A stretch of DNA of 64,000 nucleotides, taken from NCBI GenBank assembly GCA_963776225.1, contig CAVZLL010000004.1, positions 496,001-560,000 on the forward strand. The letters are read 5' to 3'. The stretch comes from Bog-756 sp963776225 (GTDB lineage Bacteria > Actinomycetota > Acidimicrobiia > Acidimicrobiales > RAAP-2). Of the stretch, positions 1 through 7,873 are shown one piece after another (position 1 is the first letter of the stretch; each line of letters opens with the position of its first letter). A model generated the notes under the pieces. It worked only from the letters and a program-made list of their open reading frames with translations. It was not told the DNA's origin and ran no database searches. The translations under genes were made by a program, and so were the position numbers.

Positions 1-302
1 CGCCGTTGACGCAAGATCCACACACGGCGTTGTGCCCGGGCCGGGAGCCACCAATCGACCGGGCGTCACGCCAACAGCTCACGTTCGTATCCTTTCCGGG
101 GCTGAAGGAGAGGGTAAGACGACTCAGGGCGAGGTTCGTAGGATCCCCGCATAACGATATTTCGCTTGCGAGTCCCAAGACGCGCTACACACCCACCCGC
201 ACTAGAGCCATGACCTTCATTCGGTGAAAGGCCCAAGGACACCAGCAAGCTCGACGCATTGAATCGACCAGCTCGGACGGTCCGAAGCGGGGTGTAGAGG
301 GC
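1..302. other. No recognisable gene
   Basis: Short open frames on both strands have no codon bias, ribosome site or family resemblance. I see nothing to annotate. Confidence 0.5.
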
Positions 303-1211
303 TCACCGGAGCGACCCTGTGGCGATCTCAGGGTCTCCGCCCGCCATGCGCACTACGTCGAGCATATCGGTCATGATCCGGCCGAAGGCGTCGGGATCGA
401 CAAGCAACCAGCTGTGAGTGCCGGGCACGGACACCGTTTTCGGGCCGCCCAAGCTTTCACACATGCTTTCAAAGGAGTCCCGAGTGATCAATCGGTCTCC
501 CTCGCCCCAGAGCACCGCAACATGGAGGCCCTTCCGGCGCAGTTCGCCCAGTTCGGCGTCCAAATCCGCGCTGCGCGCCAGTCCTTCCGCCTCCCAGAAG
601 GACCTCGGATCGCGAAAGAGATTCGCCAAAGCATCGACGACGACCGGCATTACCCAGCGAGCCTGGCCCAGCGGAAGCAGTTCTGCCGGAAGACTCATGC
701 CCCAGTCCCAGAGGGGTCGCTCGGTCATCGAGCGCAAGGTCGCTCCGTGCCGCGACCAGGTGGAACCGCCGATCGAGTTGACCAGGACCAAGCTTCGCAC
801 TTGCTGCGGGTGATCGTGGGAGAGCTTGATGGCTACCCCACCGCCGAAGGAGTGACCCACAACGAGCACGGGTTGATCGATTTCGATGGTTCGTAGGAAG
901 TCCCCCGCCCAGTCGCCGTACCTGGCGAGGCTTGTGTTCTCGCGCGACAGTGCCGCGGTCCCGCCGAATCCGGGCATCGCGGGTGCCAGCACGCGGACCC
1001 CGACATTGGCCAGGCGCGAAAGCGCGCGCTTGTATGTCTTGCGGTTGAGTCCCCATCCGTGAAGAAACAGCACTGGTGGTCCCGCTCCCGCCTCGCCATA
1101 GACGACGTGCTGTCCGTTGACCGTGGTCTGCTTCCAGGTCAGCGAGCCTGAGCCGCGGCTCCCATTCTCAGCGGTGACCGGCCACTGTTCGCTTGTGGTG
1201 GGCGCGGTCAT
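303..1211 (-). CDS. Alpha/beta-fold hydrolase
   Basis: A 302-residue soluble alpha/beta hydrolase. Visible hallmarks are the oxyanion-hole segment LFLHGWG near residue 50, the nucleophile elbow GHSFGG near residue 118, an acid position in the WGEGDRLI strand, and a late GTHSW that should carry the catalytic histidine. The length is usual for the family. The substrate cannot be read from sequence; epoxide hydrolase-like, esterase or C-C hydrolase roles are all possible. The gene stands alone on the minus strand. A copy of the island dyad lies about 66 bp before the start, so it may belong to the same regulon as its neighbours to the right. Confidence 0.85.
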   Translation of the reverse strand: MTAPTTSEQWPVTAENGSRGSGSLTWKQTTVNGQHVVYGEAGAGPPVLFLHGWGLNRKTYKRALSRLANVGVRVLAPAMPGFGGTAALSRENTSLARYGDWAGDFLRTIEIDQPVLVVGHSFGGGVAIKLSHDHPQQVRSLVLVNSIGGSTWSRHGATLRSMTERPLWDWGMSLPAELLPLGQARWVMPVVVDALANLFRDPRSFWEAEGLARSADLDAELGELRRKGLHVAVLWGEGDRLITRDSFESMCESLGGPKTVSVPGTHSWLLVDPDAFGRIMTDMLDVVRMAGGDPEIATGSLR

Positions 1212-1853
1212 CCTCGGCTCCTAATGAGTGCAACCTGGGCGTATATGTCACTCGCGGCACCGAGAGCAGCTACGTCGTGGTGCCATCGCGTGATCGAAGG
1301 AATTCAATGGCCCCTTCGCCGAACCAGCCGCCAGCTGCATCCGGCGTCGGCGCAGGACCCTGCGCGATGCTGATCCGTCCCTGGGTCCCCACGACTGGTC
1401 GGGGGGGTTACCTCGGACACATTTGGGTGCCCCGAACTTGCCATCATCCTCCGGCAATATCTAACCGACCTAATCGGGCGCAAACGCAGAGTGGGCCTAC
1501 CATCGGCTGCAGAGCGCAGCATACCATCGGCTTCAGCCCAAATGGATGGCGCAACGAGGCCGCGGGTTGTAGATGGACAGAATCGTCTTGCATCCCTCGA
1601 CCGCGCAGATTCGGCGGGGGAGAAATGTGCGCGTCCTCCTCACCTGGCCCCCCAGCAGCTCCCCGGGGATTGAGCCGTCTCTTACGTACACATCCATTCT
1701 TTGTCTCCCTCTTCTCGCGAGCAGCGATGACAAGCATGAGCAGATACCCATGCCCCCCGGCGACCGTTTCGGACCGGATGCTCAGTGAGTATTCTCGCCA
1801 CCCTCGGCATCGGTGTCTCTTTCCTTCCGCGCAGCACAGTGATACCTCGACGA
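1212..1853. other. Gene-free stretch
   Basis: About 640 bp. The open frames here are rich in Pro, Arg and Ser and lack ribosome sites. Apart from the dyad at 1277-1294 I see no feature. Confidence 0.5.
1277..1294. promoter_or_regulatory. Island dyad site 1 (one strong arm)
   Basis: Plus-strand sequence GTGGTGCC-AT-CGCGTGAT. The right arm matches the island consensus ATCMCGYG-N2-YRCGKGAT exactly; the left arm is poor. It lies 66 bp before the hydrolase start, the same distance as at the better sites. Confidence 0.4.
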
Positions 1854-2081
1854 TCAGAATGCGTGCTGTCGTCGCGCGATCAACACAAATGCGACCACGA
1901 CAATCGCGGTCGCCGCGACTAGGACTGGTGCCGTCTGCGTGCCTTCCTTGGCACTCTCGGCAGTGGCTTGTGCCCGTTCAATCGACTTCAATACCCGACC
2001 GATTCCATCCAGCACCGTTTCGGCGTGGCCGATGCGATCTTCAACCAATTTGATCCGGGTTTCAGGCTCGCTTGTTGCCAT
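1854..2081 (-). CDS. Small tail-anchored membrane protein
   Basis: A 75-residue protein. Residues 1-48 are a charged helical stretch likely to form a coiled coil, and residues 50-67 are one hydrophobic segment followed by RRQHAF, so a tail-anchored or single-pass topology is likely. A strong ribosome site (GAGGAGG) precedes the ATG, which makes it a real gene although I do not recognise the family. The island dyad lies 70 bp upstream. A membrane-stress or scaffold role is only a guess. Confidence 0.7.
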   Translation of the reverse strand: MATSEPETRIKLVEDRIGHAETVLDGIGRVLKSIERAQATAESAKEGTQTAPVLVAATAIVVVAFVLIARRQHAF

Positions 2082-2150
2082 CCAACTTCCTCCTCAGGTA
2101 AGGAATTCCTGTCCGTTATGGCATTTTCCGCCTCAACGACACCTATTGAC

Positions 2151-2168
2151 ATCCCGTGTCCGCGTGCA
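2151..2168. promoter_or_regulatory. Island dyad site 2
   Basis: ATCCCGTG-TC-CGCGTGCA. It lies 70 bp before the small membrane protein at 1854-2081. Confidence 0.6.
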
Positions 2169-2246
2169 CACGAGCAACGGCCTCCAGGACAGATCGTGTG
2201 GCCGGGACCGTGGAGCGATCAATGCAGTAGCTACACATGAGCGCCG

Positions 2247-2264
2247 AACACGCGGATGCGTGAT
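2247..2264. promoter_or_regulatory. Island dyad site 3
   Basis: AACACGCG-GA-TGCGTGAT. It lies 61 bp before the zinc-ribbon gene at 2325. Confidence 0.6.
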
Positions 2265-2324
2265 GTGCCCCGAGGACCTCGAATCGCAAGATTAAGGGAA
2301 ATGCAATCCGACAGGAGATCGAAC

Positions 2325-2498
2325 ATGGAACACTTCACCAAAGATAAACTGTGCCCTCAATGTGAGGGTGTTGCTAGCTTCGCTTACCACGAAAACCGCC
2401 CTCAGCATGCTCCGGTGTGTACCGAGTTTGCGTCACCCCACATGCACCGTACTTGCGATCAATGTGACTACAGCTGGGGCGAGACGCCGTTAGCCTGA
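2325..2498 (+). CDS. Small zinc-ribbon protein
   Basis: A 57-residue protein with two CxxC knuckles, CPQC at residues 9-12 and CDQC near residues 45-48, arranged like a zinc ribbon. Two further histidines and a cysteine lie between them. The ATG at 2325 is preferred over an upstream ATG because it follows an AGGAGA ribosome site at a good distance. The island dyad lies 61 bp upstream. A role in nucleic-acid binding, redox or metal sensing cannot be decided. Since the island shows no conventional regulator, this is one of the few small proteins in it that could bind DNA, but that is speculation. Confidence 0.7.
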   Translation: MEHFTKDKLCPQCEGVASFAYHENRPQHAPVCTEFASPHMHRTCDQCDYSWGETPLA

Positions 2499-2914
2499 GG
2501 AACGACCGAGCATTCATCAGTCAACGCGCGAAGACCGACTACTTCGCGACCGAAACTTTCGCATGATCGAACCGGCGTTTCGAATCTGAGCAGGGTGTAG
2601 GCACACCGCATTTGCGCGCGTACACGCCGTCGGCGGGCCTTGCCGCAAATGAACGCCCTCGGCGTGGTGGGCAATCGGTCCGAAGTGGTGGCCGTATGAA
2701 AGAACGACCAGGCCGTCGTGCCGTTGACATAACCTGTTTCGGACGTCCTACCCGTGACATAACCTGTTTCGGACGTCCTACCCGGCTGGCATGGCCATGA
2801 GCGACTGGGCCGGACGGTGGGTTTCTCGAACGGGTGGGACACTACGCTCAAAACGCGAACGAGCTGCGTCTGGAACACAATGAACACCGTCGTAGCCACC
2901 GACGACGATCGATT
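2499..2914. other. Gene-free stretch with a tandem repeat
   Basis: There is no convincing gene. It holds the 30-bp tandem repeat at 2725-2784. Short frames on both strands end or run through it without family resemblance. Confidence 0.45.
2725..2784. repeat. Perfect 30-bp tandem duplication
   Basis: The unit begins TGACATAACCTGTTTCGG and occurs twice head to tail (2725-2754 and 2755-2784) without mismatch. It may be a duplicated insertion-sequence end or a replication-slippage product; I could not match it to a known element. Confidence 0.85.
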
Positions 2915-5119
2915 TCACTCACTTTCGACCAATGTTGCTCGATCGCTACCGTGTTTGGCCTGCAAGCTCATGGGCCTTCCATGCACCCAAAGTCGGTCAG
3001 CTTCGATACCCTCCCAGATAGACGGCATGGTGAGTGGACCTTCGAGCCAAGTGTCGGGTGATCCAGGGCCAAGACGGATCCTCGGCAGGCCGAAGAGCAG
3101 GCTGGTCAGGAAGCCGCCGAGATTGGCAAAGAGCGGTCCCACGCGAGGCCTTTCGGGAAAGCGAACACGGTTGAATTCGCTCGTTTCGGAGAATGGTTCT
3201 GTGATGAATTCGGCGTAGCCCGCCTCAAAGAGCTCAGAGGAGCGTGATCGGTCTCCGAGACGGGCAGCGTAGACACCTAGAAGAGATGAAAGCATGGGGT
3301 AGCCCACGTAGGGCTCGACCCTACTGAGGTAAAATTCGAGCGTTGCCTGCTCAATGTTGGGCGCTGCTCGGTAGCCGAACGGGAACAAGCCAGCGAGTGC
3401 CTCGGGCGTGGCGCCGGCGATTCCGCCTTCACCGGCGGAAAATCCATCGTGATTGGCTATGACACCCGTGCGCCGGTTGATCGGAACGAACAGACGCTTC
3501 GAAGCCTCCTCCCATTCAGCGGTCGGAAATCCAAGGCTCCTTCCCAACAGGACCGCCTCGTCGAGAACAACCGTCGCGGCCATATTGACATAGGCATCGT
3601 TGTCAACGGTGTGCCCTCGGTTTTCCGCTATGCCGATCGTGTTCTTGATCTCAAGACCACGGCTAGTCGCAGTCACCCGGCTCAGGATCCACTTTGCGAT
3701 GTCGCGTAGGACTGGCCACGCAACAAAGCGGAAGAACTCTTCGTCGCCGCTCGCGTGGCAGAACTGGGCGAATGCCAAGCCCACGCTCAAGTTGACGTGC
3801 TGCTCCATTCCCAAGAGGGTCCCAAGGGGGGGCGTCGATTCTTGCCCGAATTCGGCGCTGCTCTCCCACGGATACTGGATGCCGGCATAGCCCTGCATCG
3901 ACGCGTTCAACCGGGCCGCCGGCAGCCGGGTGAAACGGTAGTCGAGTAACGCTCGAGCCGTTGCAGGGGCAGTCAACAAGAAGGGCGGGAAGGCGAACGT
4001 CTCGATGTCCCACATGACGTGGCCGAAGTAGTAGTTGTAATCGGGCCAGTATGCGAGGCCAAACATGGCCGTGCTGAAGAGAGAAGACGGGTGAGCCGAG
4101 GCCTGCAGGTAGTAATACGCCGCATCTGCGATCGACTGCCAACGCTCGCTTGCGCCGACGAGGCGGATGCGACTCCTCCAGATCTCCCCCCAGGCTTCGG
4201 CGTTGGCTTTTCGCAAACCATCAAAGCCCCTGTTCCGACCAATGCTGACCAGACGACACGCCTGCCTGTCGGGCTCGGCATGCAGGGCACTGGGCACGAG
4301 CGCGCTGATCTGTCGCAGTACATAGCGGCGCCCGGACCGGGCTTTGAGAGAATACGACGTCGTGAGGGGAGCCAGCGTGTCCTTGAGCTGGCGGCTCTCG
4401 TCGACCTCTGTCGCTCCCTCAAAGCTTGTGACGTACGCGGCCCCGCACCGTGACAGGCCGCCGTTGGTCTCCCAAAGTAGGGAGCCGTGCGCCACCGAAT
4501 CGACATCGTCCACCCGGTGAGCTTCTCGTACGACGAGGCTACCGGGGACGCCCGTTTGATTCAGTCCGGCGCTAACCGTCATATCGCATGCGTGGTCAAC
4601 CCGGACCTCTATCGTCTGAACGGCCGTCGTTGGCAGCGAACGGCTGCAGAAGTTGACCATATCGATCGACGCCGTTGCCTTCTCGGACCGGAACTCGAAT
4701 CGGGAGTGCAACTCGCCACAAGAGAAGTCGTAGAACTGCTCGACAAATCTGATATTTTGAGGCGAGCGGCTCATCGCTTGTCCGTCGATCTCGATATCGC
4801 CACTGAACGGATACGGTCCACGTGCGAAGGTTTCGATTCCGTGGATCGAGTCGACTGCTCGGAGTCCGCTGACGATGGCTAGACCCTCGATCAGGGGGAT
4901 GGTACCCACTCTCACGCCCAAGAAGCCGTTGGACAGATAGGCGGGAAGGTACTCAGGTCGCGGTCGCCGGAGCGGAGGCGGGCTCAGTGGCTCCCACTCC
5001 CCTCTATTCCCTCTCTTCGGCTTCGTCTCTGCAGATTGGAGCACAACTCTCCTTCGCCAACTCTGGCTTTCGCTATCGGGTTCGATCGTTGGGACGCTGG
5101 CCGTCTCTCCGGCGAACAC
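2915..5119 (-). CDS. GH65-family glycoside hydrolase or phosphorylase
   Basis: A 734-residue enzyme of the GH65 clan (maltose, trehalose and kojibiose phosphorylases; acid trehalases; glucosyl-galactosyl-hydroxylysine glucosidases). An N-terminal beta-sandwich (about 45-300) is followed by an (alpha/alpha)6 barrel. The barrel signature GHVMWDIETFAFPPF is at 366-380 and YPWES at 416-420. The proposed general acid is E499, in the segment before VDNDAYVN. The phosphate-binding loop of true phosphorylases is not evident, so hydrolysis seems more likely; the substrate is unknown. No signal peptide is seen. The listed start is GTG without a clear ribosome site; a GTG at 5044 after GGAGAG would remove 25 residues. 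It is transcribed divergently from a GH43 operon. Confidence 0.85.
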   Translation of the reverse strand: MFAGETASVPTIEPDSESQSWRRRVVLQSAETKPKRGNRGEWEPLSPPPLRRPRPEYLPAYLSNGFLGVRVGTIPLIEGLAIVSGLRAVDSIHGIETFARGPYPFSGDIEIDGQAMSRSPQNIRFVEQFYDFSCGELHSRFEFRSEKATASIDMVNFCSRSLPTTAVQTIEVRVDHACDMTVSAGLNQTGVPGSLVVREAHRVDDVDSVAHGSLLWETNGGLSRCGAAYVTSFEGATEVDESRQLKDTLAPLTTSYSLKARSGRRYVLRQISALVPSALHAEPDRQACRLVSIGRNRGFDGLRKANAEAWGEIWRSRIRLVGASERWQSIADAAYYYLQASAHPSSLFSTAMFGLAYWPDYNYYFGHVMWDIETFAFPPFLLTAPATARALLDYRFTRLPAARLNASMQGYAGIQYPWESSAEFGQESTPPLGTLLGMEQHVNLSVGLAFAQFCHASGDEEFFRFVAWPVLRDIAKWILSRVTATSRGLEIKNTIGIAENRGHTVDNDAYVNMAATVVLDEAVLLGRSLGFPTAEWEEASKRLFVPINRRTGVIANHDGFSAGEGGIAGATPEALAGLFPFGYRAAPNIEQATLEFYLSRVEPYVGYPMLSSLLGVYAARLGDRSRSSELFEAGYAEFITEPFSETSEFNRVRFPERPRVGPLFANLGGFLTSLLFGLPRIRLGPGSPDTWLEGPLTMPSIWEGIEADRLWVHGRPMSLQAKHGSDRATLVESE

Positions 5120-5335
5120 TGGGTTAGGTCACTCACAATGTGGGCCTGCGTAATGACACTTCCGCCGTCATCACATTTGGGCTGGTCGGAACCCGAGAGA
5201 CGAGGTGCCTCACGATTTCGATCGCCACCGTCTCCGATCTTCTCCACCGGGTCACACGGGTGCGTCACTCTCCACCGCCCGGGCTGACCAGCGATCCACA
5301 ACCGTAAGTATCGGTCTTGGGGGGGTCGAGAGCAC

Positions 5336-5353
5336 ATCACGTACACGCGTGGA
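5336..5353. promoter_or_regulatory. Island dyad site 4
   Basis: ATCACGTA-CA-CGCGTGGA. It is 217 bp from the annotated GH65 start and about 185 bp from the GH43 operon, so it is the least well positioned copy. Confidence 0.45.
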
Positions 5354-5447
5354 CGTGAGCTTTCCCCGGCCGAGCGGACAGATTGGTCGTATCGATCGTG
5401 CCACAGCTGTTGAGCCGCTAGCTCTGCAGTCATCGCGCTCCGCCGAG

Positions 5448-5465
5448 AACACGCGGACGCGGGCT
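5448..5465. promoter_or_regulatory. Island dyad site 5
   Basis: AACACGCG-GA-CGCGGGCT. It lies 73 bp before the first gene of the GH43 operon. Confidence 0.6.
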
Positions 5466-5537
5466 GTTCGCCGAAGCTCGATTGAATACGCTGAGACTCA
5501 AAGATTTCGTTAGGCGATCATTTGAAACCAGGTGCAC

Positions 5538-6044
5538 ATGTCCGAGGGAGACACCTATGCTGAGCAATCGGAGTCTGGGATCGTACGCGACATCAGACTG
5601 ATGGCACTCGCAGTCTTCATCGGAGTCGCAGCCGCATTTGTAGGCGGCCTGCTCATAGGCTGGGCGAGCTCGGCAAGACCCTCGACGCTCAGTCAGGCGA
5701 TCGAGCAGGCCAACGCCGGCGTTCTCCCGTCGGGAATCTCCAGCACCGTGTCCCAAGCGCCACCGACCGCTTCCACGCTCCTCTCCGCCCCGCCTGCATC
5801 TCTCTACAATCTGGCGTTCTTCGGGATCATCTCTTCACTTTCGAACAGCCAGTTGGGCGTCGAGACCAAGGCTGGCCCGGTTGGCATAGAGCTGACCGGA
5901 GGTACCCGCTTCGCCACCGTCGACCTCGCCCGGTCGAACCGATCAAGACTCTCCAACGGCAAGCTGGTCCTGATCGTGCCCGACTCGTCAACCCAAGGTT
6001 CGGTCGAGTCGATCGCAGGTACGGTCGTCCTGCTGCCCAATTAG
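5538..6044 (+). CDS. Single-pass membrane protein of unknown function
   Basis: A 168-residue protein from the chosen ATG, which follows an AGG at suitable spacing; a GTG two codons earlier is possible. Residues 20-45 are one strong hydrophobic segment. The remainder is a Ser/Thr-rich stalk and a small, probably beta-rich extracytoplasmic domain with no recognised family. It sits 4 bp before the GH43 gene, so the two are probably co-translated; it could anchor or assist the secreted glycosidase, which is inference. Confidence 0.7.
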   Translation: MSEGDTYAEQSESGIVRDIRLMALAVFIGVAAAFVGGLLIGWASSARPSTLSQAIEQANAGVLPSGISSTVSQAPPTASTLLSAPPASLYNLAFFGIISSLSNSQLGVETKAGPVGIELTGGTRFATVDLARSNRSRLSNGKLVLIVPDSSTQGSVESIAGTVVLLPN

Positions 6045-6048
6045 CTCG

Positions 6049-7143
6049 GTGAACAGTCGACACAATCCGACGGTCGTCGTCGCAGCCCTGGGGTTGGTGG
6101 CGTTGCTTATCGGCGTCATCTGGACCGCGGTAGGCGGGAATCCCTCGTCGGGAGCGTCGCCCACATCATCTTCATCTGGCGGGCACTCAAGCGGCTCTGC
6201 ACAGGGACCCACAGCCTCGACGACCATCGATGATCCTGTCATTCCAGCCAACTTCCCCGATCCCTTCATCCTCACCGAGGGAGGGAACTACTACGCCTAC
6301 GCCACCAATTCGCCCACCGAGAACATCCCGACCTACCAATCCTCCGATTTGAAGACCTGGACCGCGGGACCAGATGCGCTTCCAACGCTGCCCCGGTGGG
6401 CGATCACCAGCGATTTCCTTCGACTGACCTGGGCTCCCAGCGTCTTGCACCTCGGCTCGGGCTACGACCTCTTCTACGCAACGGGTGACAGGGCGAACGA
6501 CCTCGAGTGCATCTCGCGGGCCGAAGGACCGTCACCTCTCGGACCTTATACAGATGATTCAGCGCATCCACTGGTGTGCCAGACCAGCTTAGGCGGAGAT
6601 ATCGATCCTGACGTCTTCACCGACAGGGTCGGCCAGACCTACCTACTGTGGAAAAGCGACGGCAACTGCTGCGGAAAGCGGACGGTGCTCTGGTCGGAGA
6701 GGTTGAGTGACGGTGGCACCTCGCTTGTTGGACCACCTGTGCCGCTACTCATCGGCGACAAGGCGTGGCAGGCCGGCGTCATCGAAGGCCCGTCGATGAT
6801 CCAGGAGGGATCGCTCTTCTATCTCTTCTATTCCGGTAATGCTTGGGACACGGCCCACTATGCGGTCGGCTATGCAGTCTGCAGCTCACCCCAGGGTCCG
6901 TGCGCGGAGCCTCTCGATCACAGCCTTTATGCATCGAACGGGCCGACCGTCGGACCAGGCGGCGCCAGAAGATTCTTCACCACATTTCAAGGTCAGCTGC
7001 TGATGTCGTACGCCGCATGGTGGAAGGGCCGGGTGGCCACAGACGGCGGCGTCCGGTCGATGCGACTCGACCCGGTCACCTTCGTCGACGGCGTGCCACG
7101 GATCACAGGGCCCGACTCAGGCCCTGTGAACATTCCTGCGTGA
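6049..7143 (+). CDS. Secreted GH43-family glycosidase
   Basis: A 364-residue exported glycoside hydrolase of the five-bladed beta-propeller GH43 family (arabinanases, xylosidases, arabinofuranosidases). An N-terminal hydrophobic segment (about 9-28) and a Ser/Gly-rich linker precede the catalytic domain. The three expected acidic residues are visible: D71 in FPDPF as base, an aspartate in IDPDVF (184-190) as pKa modulator, and E246 in IEGPSM as acid. The start is GTG, only 4 bp after the preceding gene. The specificity is probably plant or microbial pentose polymers; the exact substrate is open. The dyad at 5448 should control the pair. Confidence 0.88.
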   Translation: MNSRHNPTVVVAALGLVALLIGVIWTAVGGNPSSGASPTSSSSGGHSSGSAQGPTASTTIDDPVIPANFPDPFILTEGGNYYAYATNSPTENIPTYQSSDLKTWTAGPDALPTLPRWAITSDFLRLTWAPSVLHLGSGYDLFYATGDRANDLECISRAEGPSPLGPYTDDSAHPLVCQTSLGGDIDPDVFTDRVGQTYLLWKSDGNCCGKRTVLWSERLSDGGTSLVGPPVPLLIGDKAWQAGVIEGPSMIQEGSLFYLFYSGNAWDTAHYAVGYAVCSSPQGPCAEPLDHSLYASNGPTVGPGGARRFFTTFQGQLLMSYAAWWKGRVATDGGVRSMRLDPVTFVDGVPRITGPDSGPVNIPA

Positions 7144-7324
7144 CCCTTTCGTCGACCCTGAACTCATTCCGGACCATGGCGCGGGGCATTCAGTCGGCTG
7201 ATTGCTAAACGGCCGGATCAGCCGATCCTTCCCAAACAGCTGATCCTCCCAAACGGTCCGGACCCCTGCCGTGCGGCAGTGGGTCTGCATCCGATATGGC
7301 CAGCAGGGTGTCCTACAGCAGGTT

Positions 7325-7639
7325 CTACCCTGGGTGGGAGTGCTCATCCGGCTCGTAGTCGATCCTAGTGACGTGGTCGAGACCCCCCAGGATCTCGATG
7401 GCGACCTGGGATGGCGCATCTCTGCACGCCCGCCACCGTTCTTCGATGCCGAGCTCGATGAAGACATCCTCCACCGCCCGAGCGAGGCACAGGAGCTCGT
7501 AGAGACATCTGCTCATGACCAGGAACTCTCCGTCCCAGCGTGCCGACACCGTGTTGCCCATTGCCAATCCGTCGATGGCGAACTCCTTGATGCCGGAGGT
7601 CTCTCGCTTCAGACCCAGGCAAATGGTGTCACGCCTCAT
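7325..7639 (-). CDS. Small protein of unknown function
   Basis: A 104-residue acidic protein from MRRDTICLG to EHSHPG, not recognised. The reading frame is continuous with the end of the broken kinase upstream, but three things argue for a separate gene: an AAAGG ribosome-like stretch abuts this ATG, an island dyad lies 34 bp upstream, and the sequence between them looks non-coding. The AAAGG-to-ATG spacing is too short to be ideal, so the true start may differ. Confidence 0.5.
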   Translation of the reverse strand: MRRDTICLGLKRETSGIKEFAIDGLAMGNTVSARWDGEFLVMSRCLYELLCLARAVEDVFIELGIEERWRACRDAPSQVAIEILGGLDHVTRIDYEPDEHSHPG

Positions 7640-7672
7640 CCTTTCAGTATGAGCGGGATCGACCATGGCAGC

Positions 7673-7690
7673 ATCCCGCGGACACGTACG
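7673..7690. promoter_or_regulatory. Island dyad site 6
   Basis: ATCCCGCG-GA-CACGTACG. It lies 34 bp before the 104-residue gene, the shortest distance seen. Confidence 0.6.
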
Positions 7691-7873
7691 GCTGGACCGT
7701 GCCGGGTTGGCGGGGTCATTTGCAACAGCCAAACCGTGGTCCAGTTTGCCGACGAACGTCTTGAAGCAGAGAGGAGGTAGGTCGGCATGGCCGCAACCGC
7801 GCCACGGCCAGTCCGGGTCGGGTGGCTCGGTCTCCTCGACCAGATGACGAACCTCAAGAGTAGGGCGATCCTG

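Larger units (their letters stand above)
5120..5537. promoter_or_regulatory. Divergent intergenic region with two dyads
   Basis: 418 bp between the GH65 gene and the GH43 operon. It holds two island dyads (5336-5353 and 5448-5465) and no convincing gene, so it may co-regulate both glycosidase units. Confidence 0.5.

Noticed and set aside
1193..2053. 286-residue plus-strand frame
   Set aside because: No ribosome site, low-complexity composition, and it overlaps the start of the real minus-strand gene at 2081.
2468..2899. 143-residue minus-strand frame over the tandem repeat
   Set aside because: The internal repeat comes from the DNA duplication; no start signal or family pattern.
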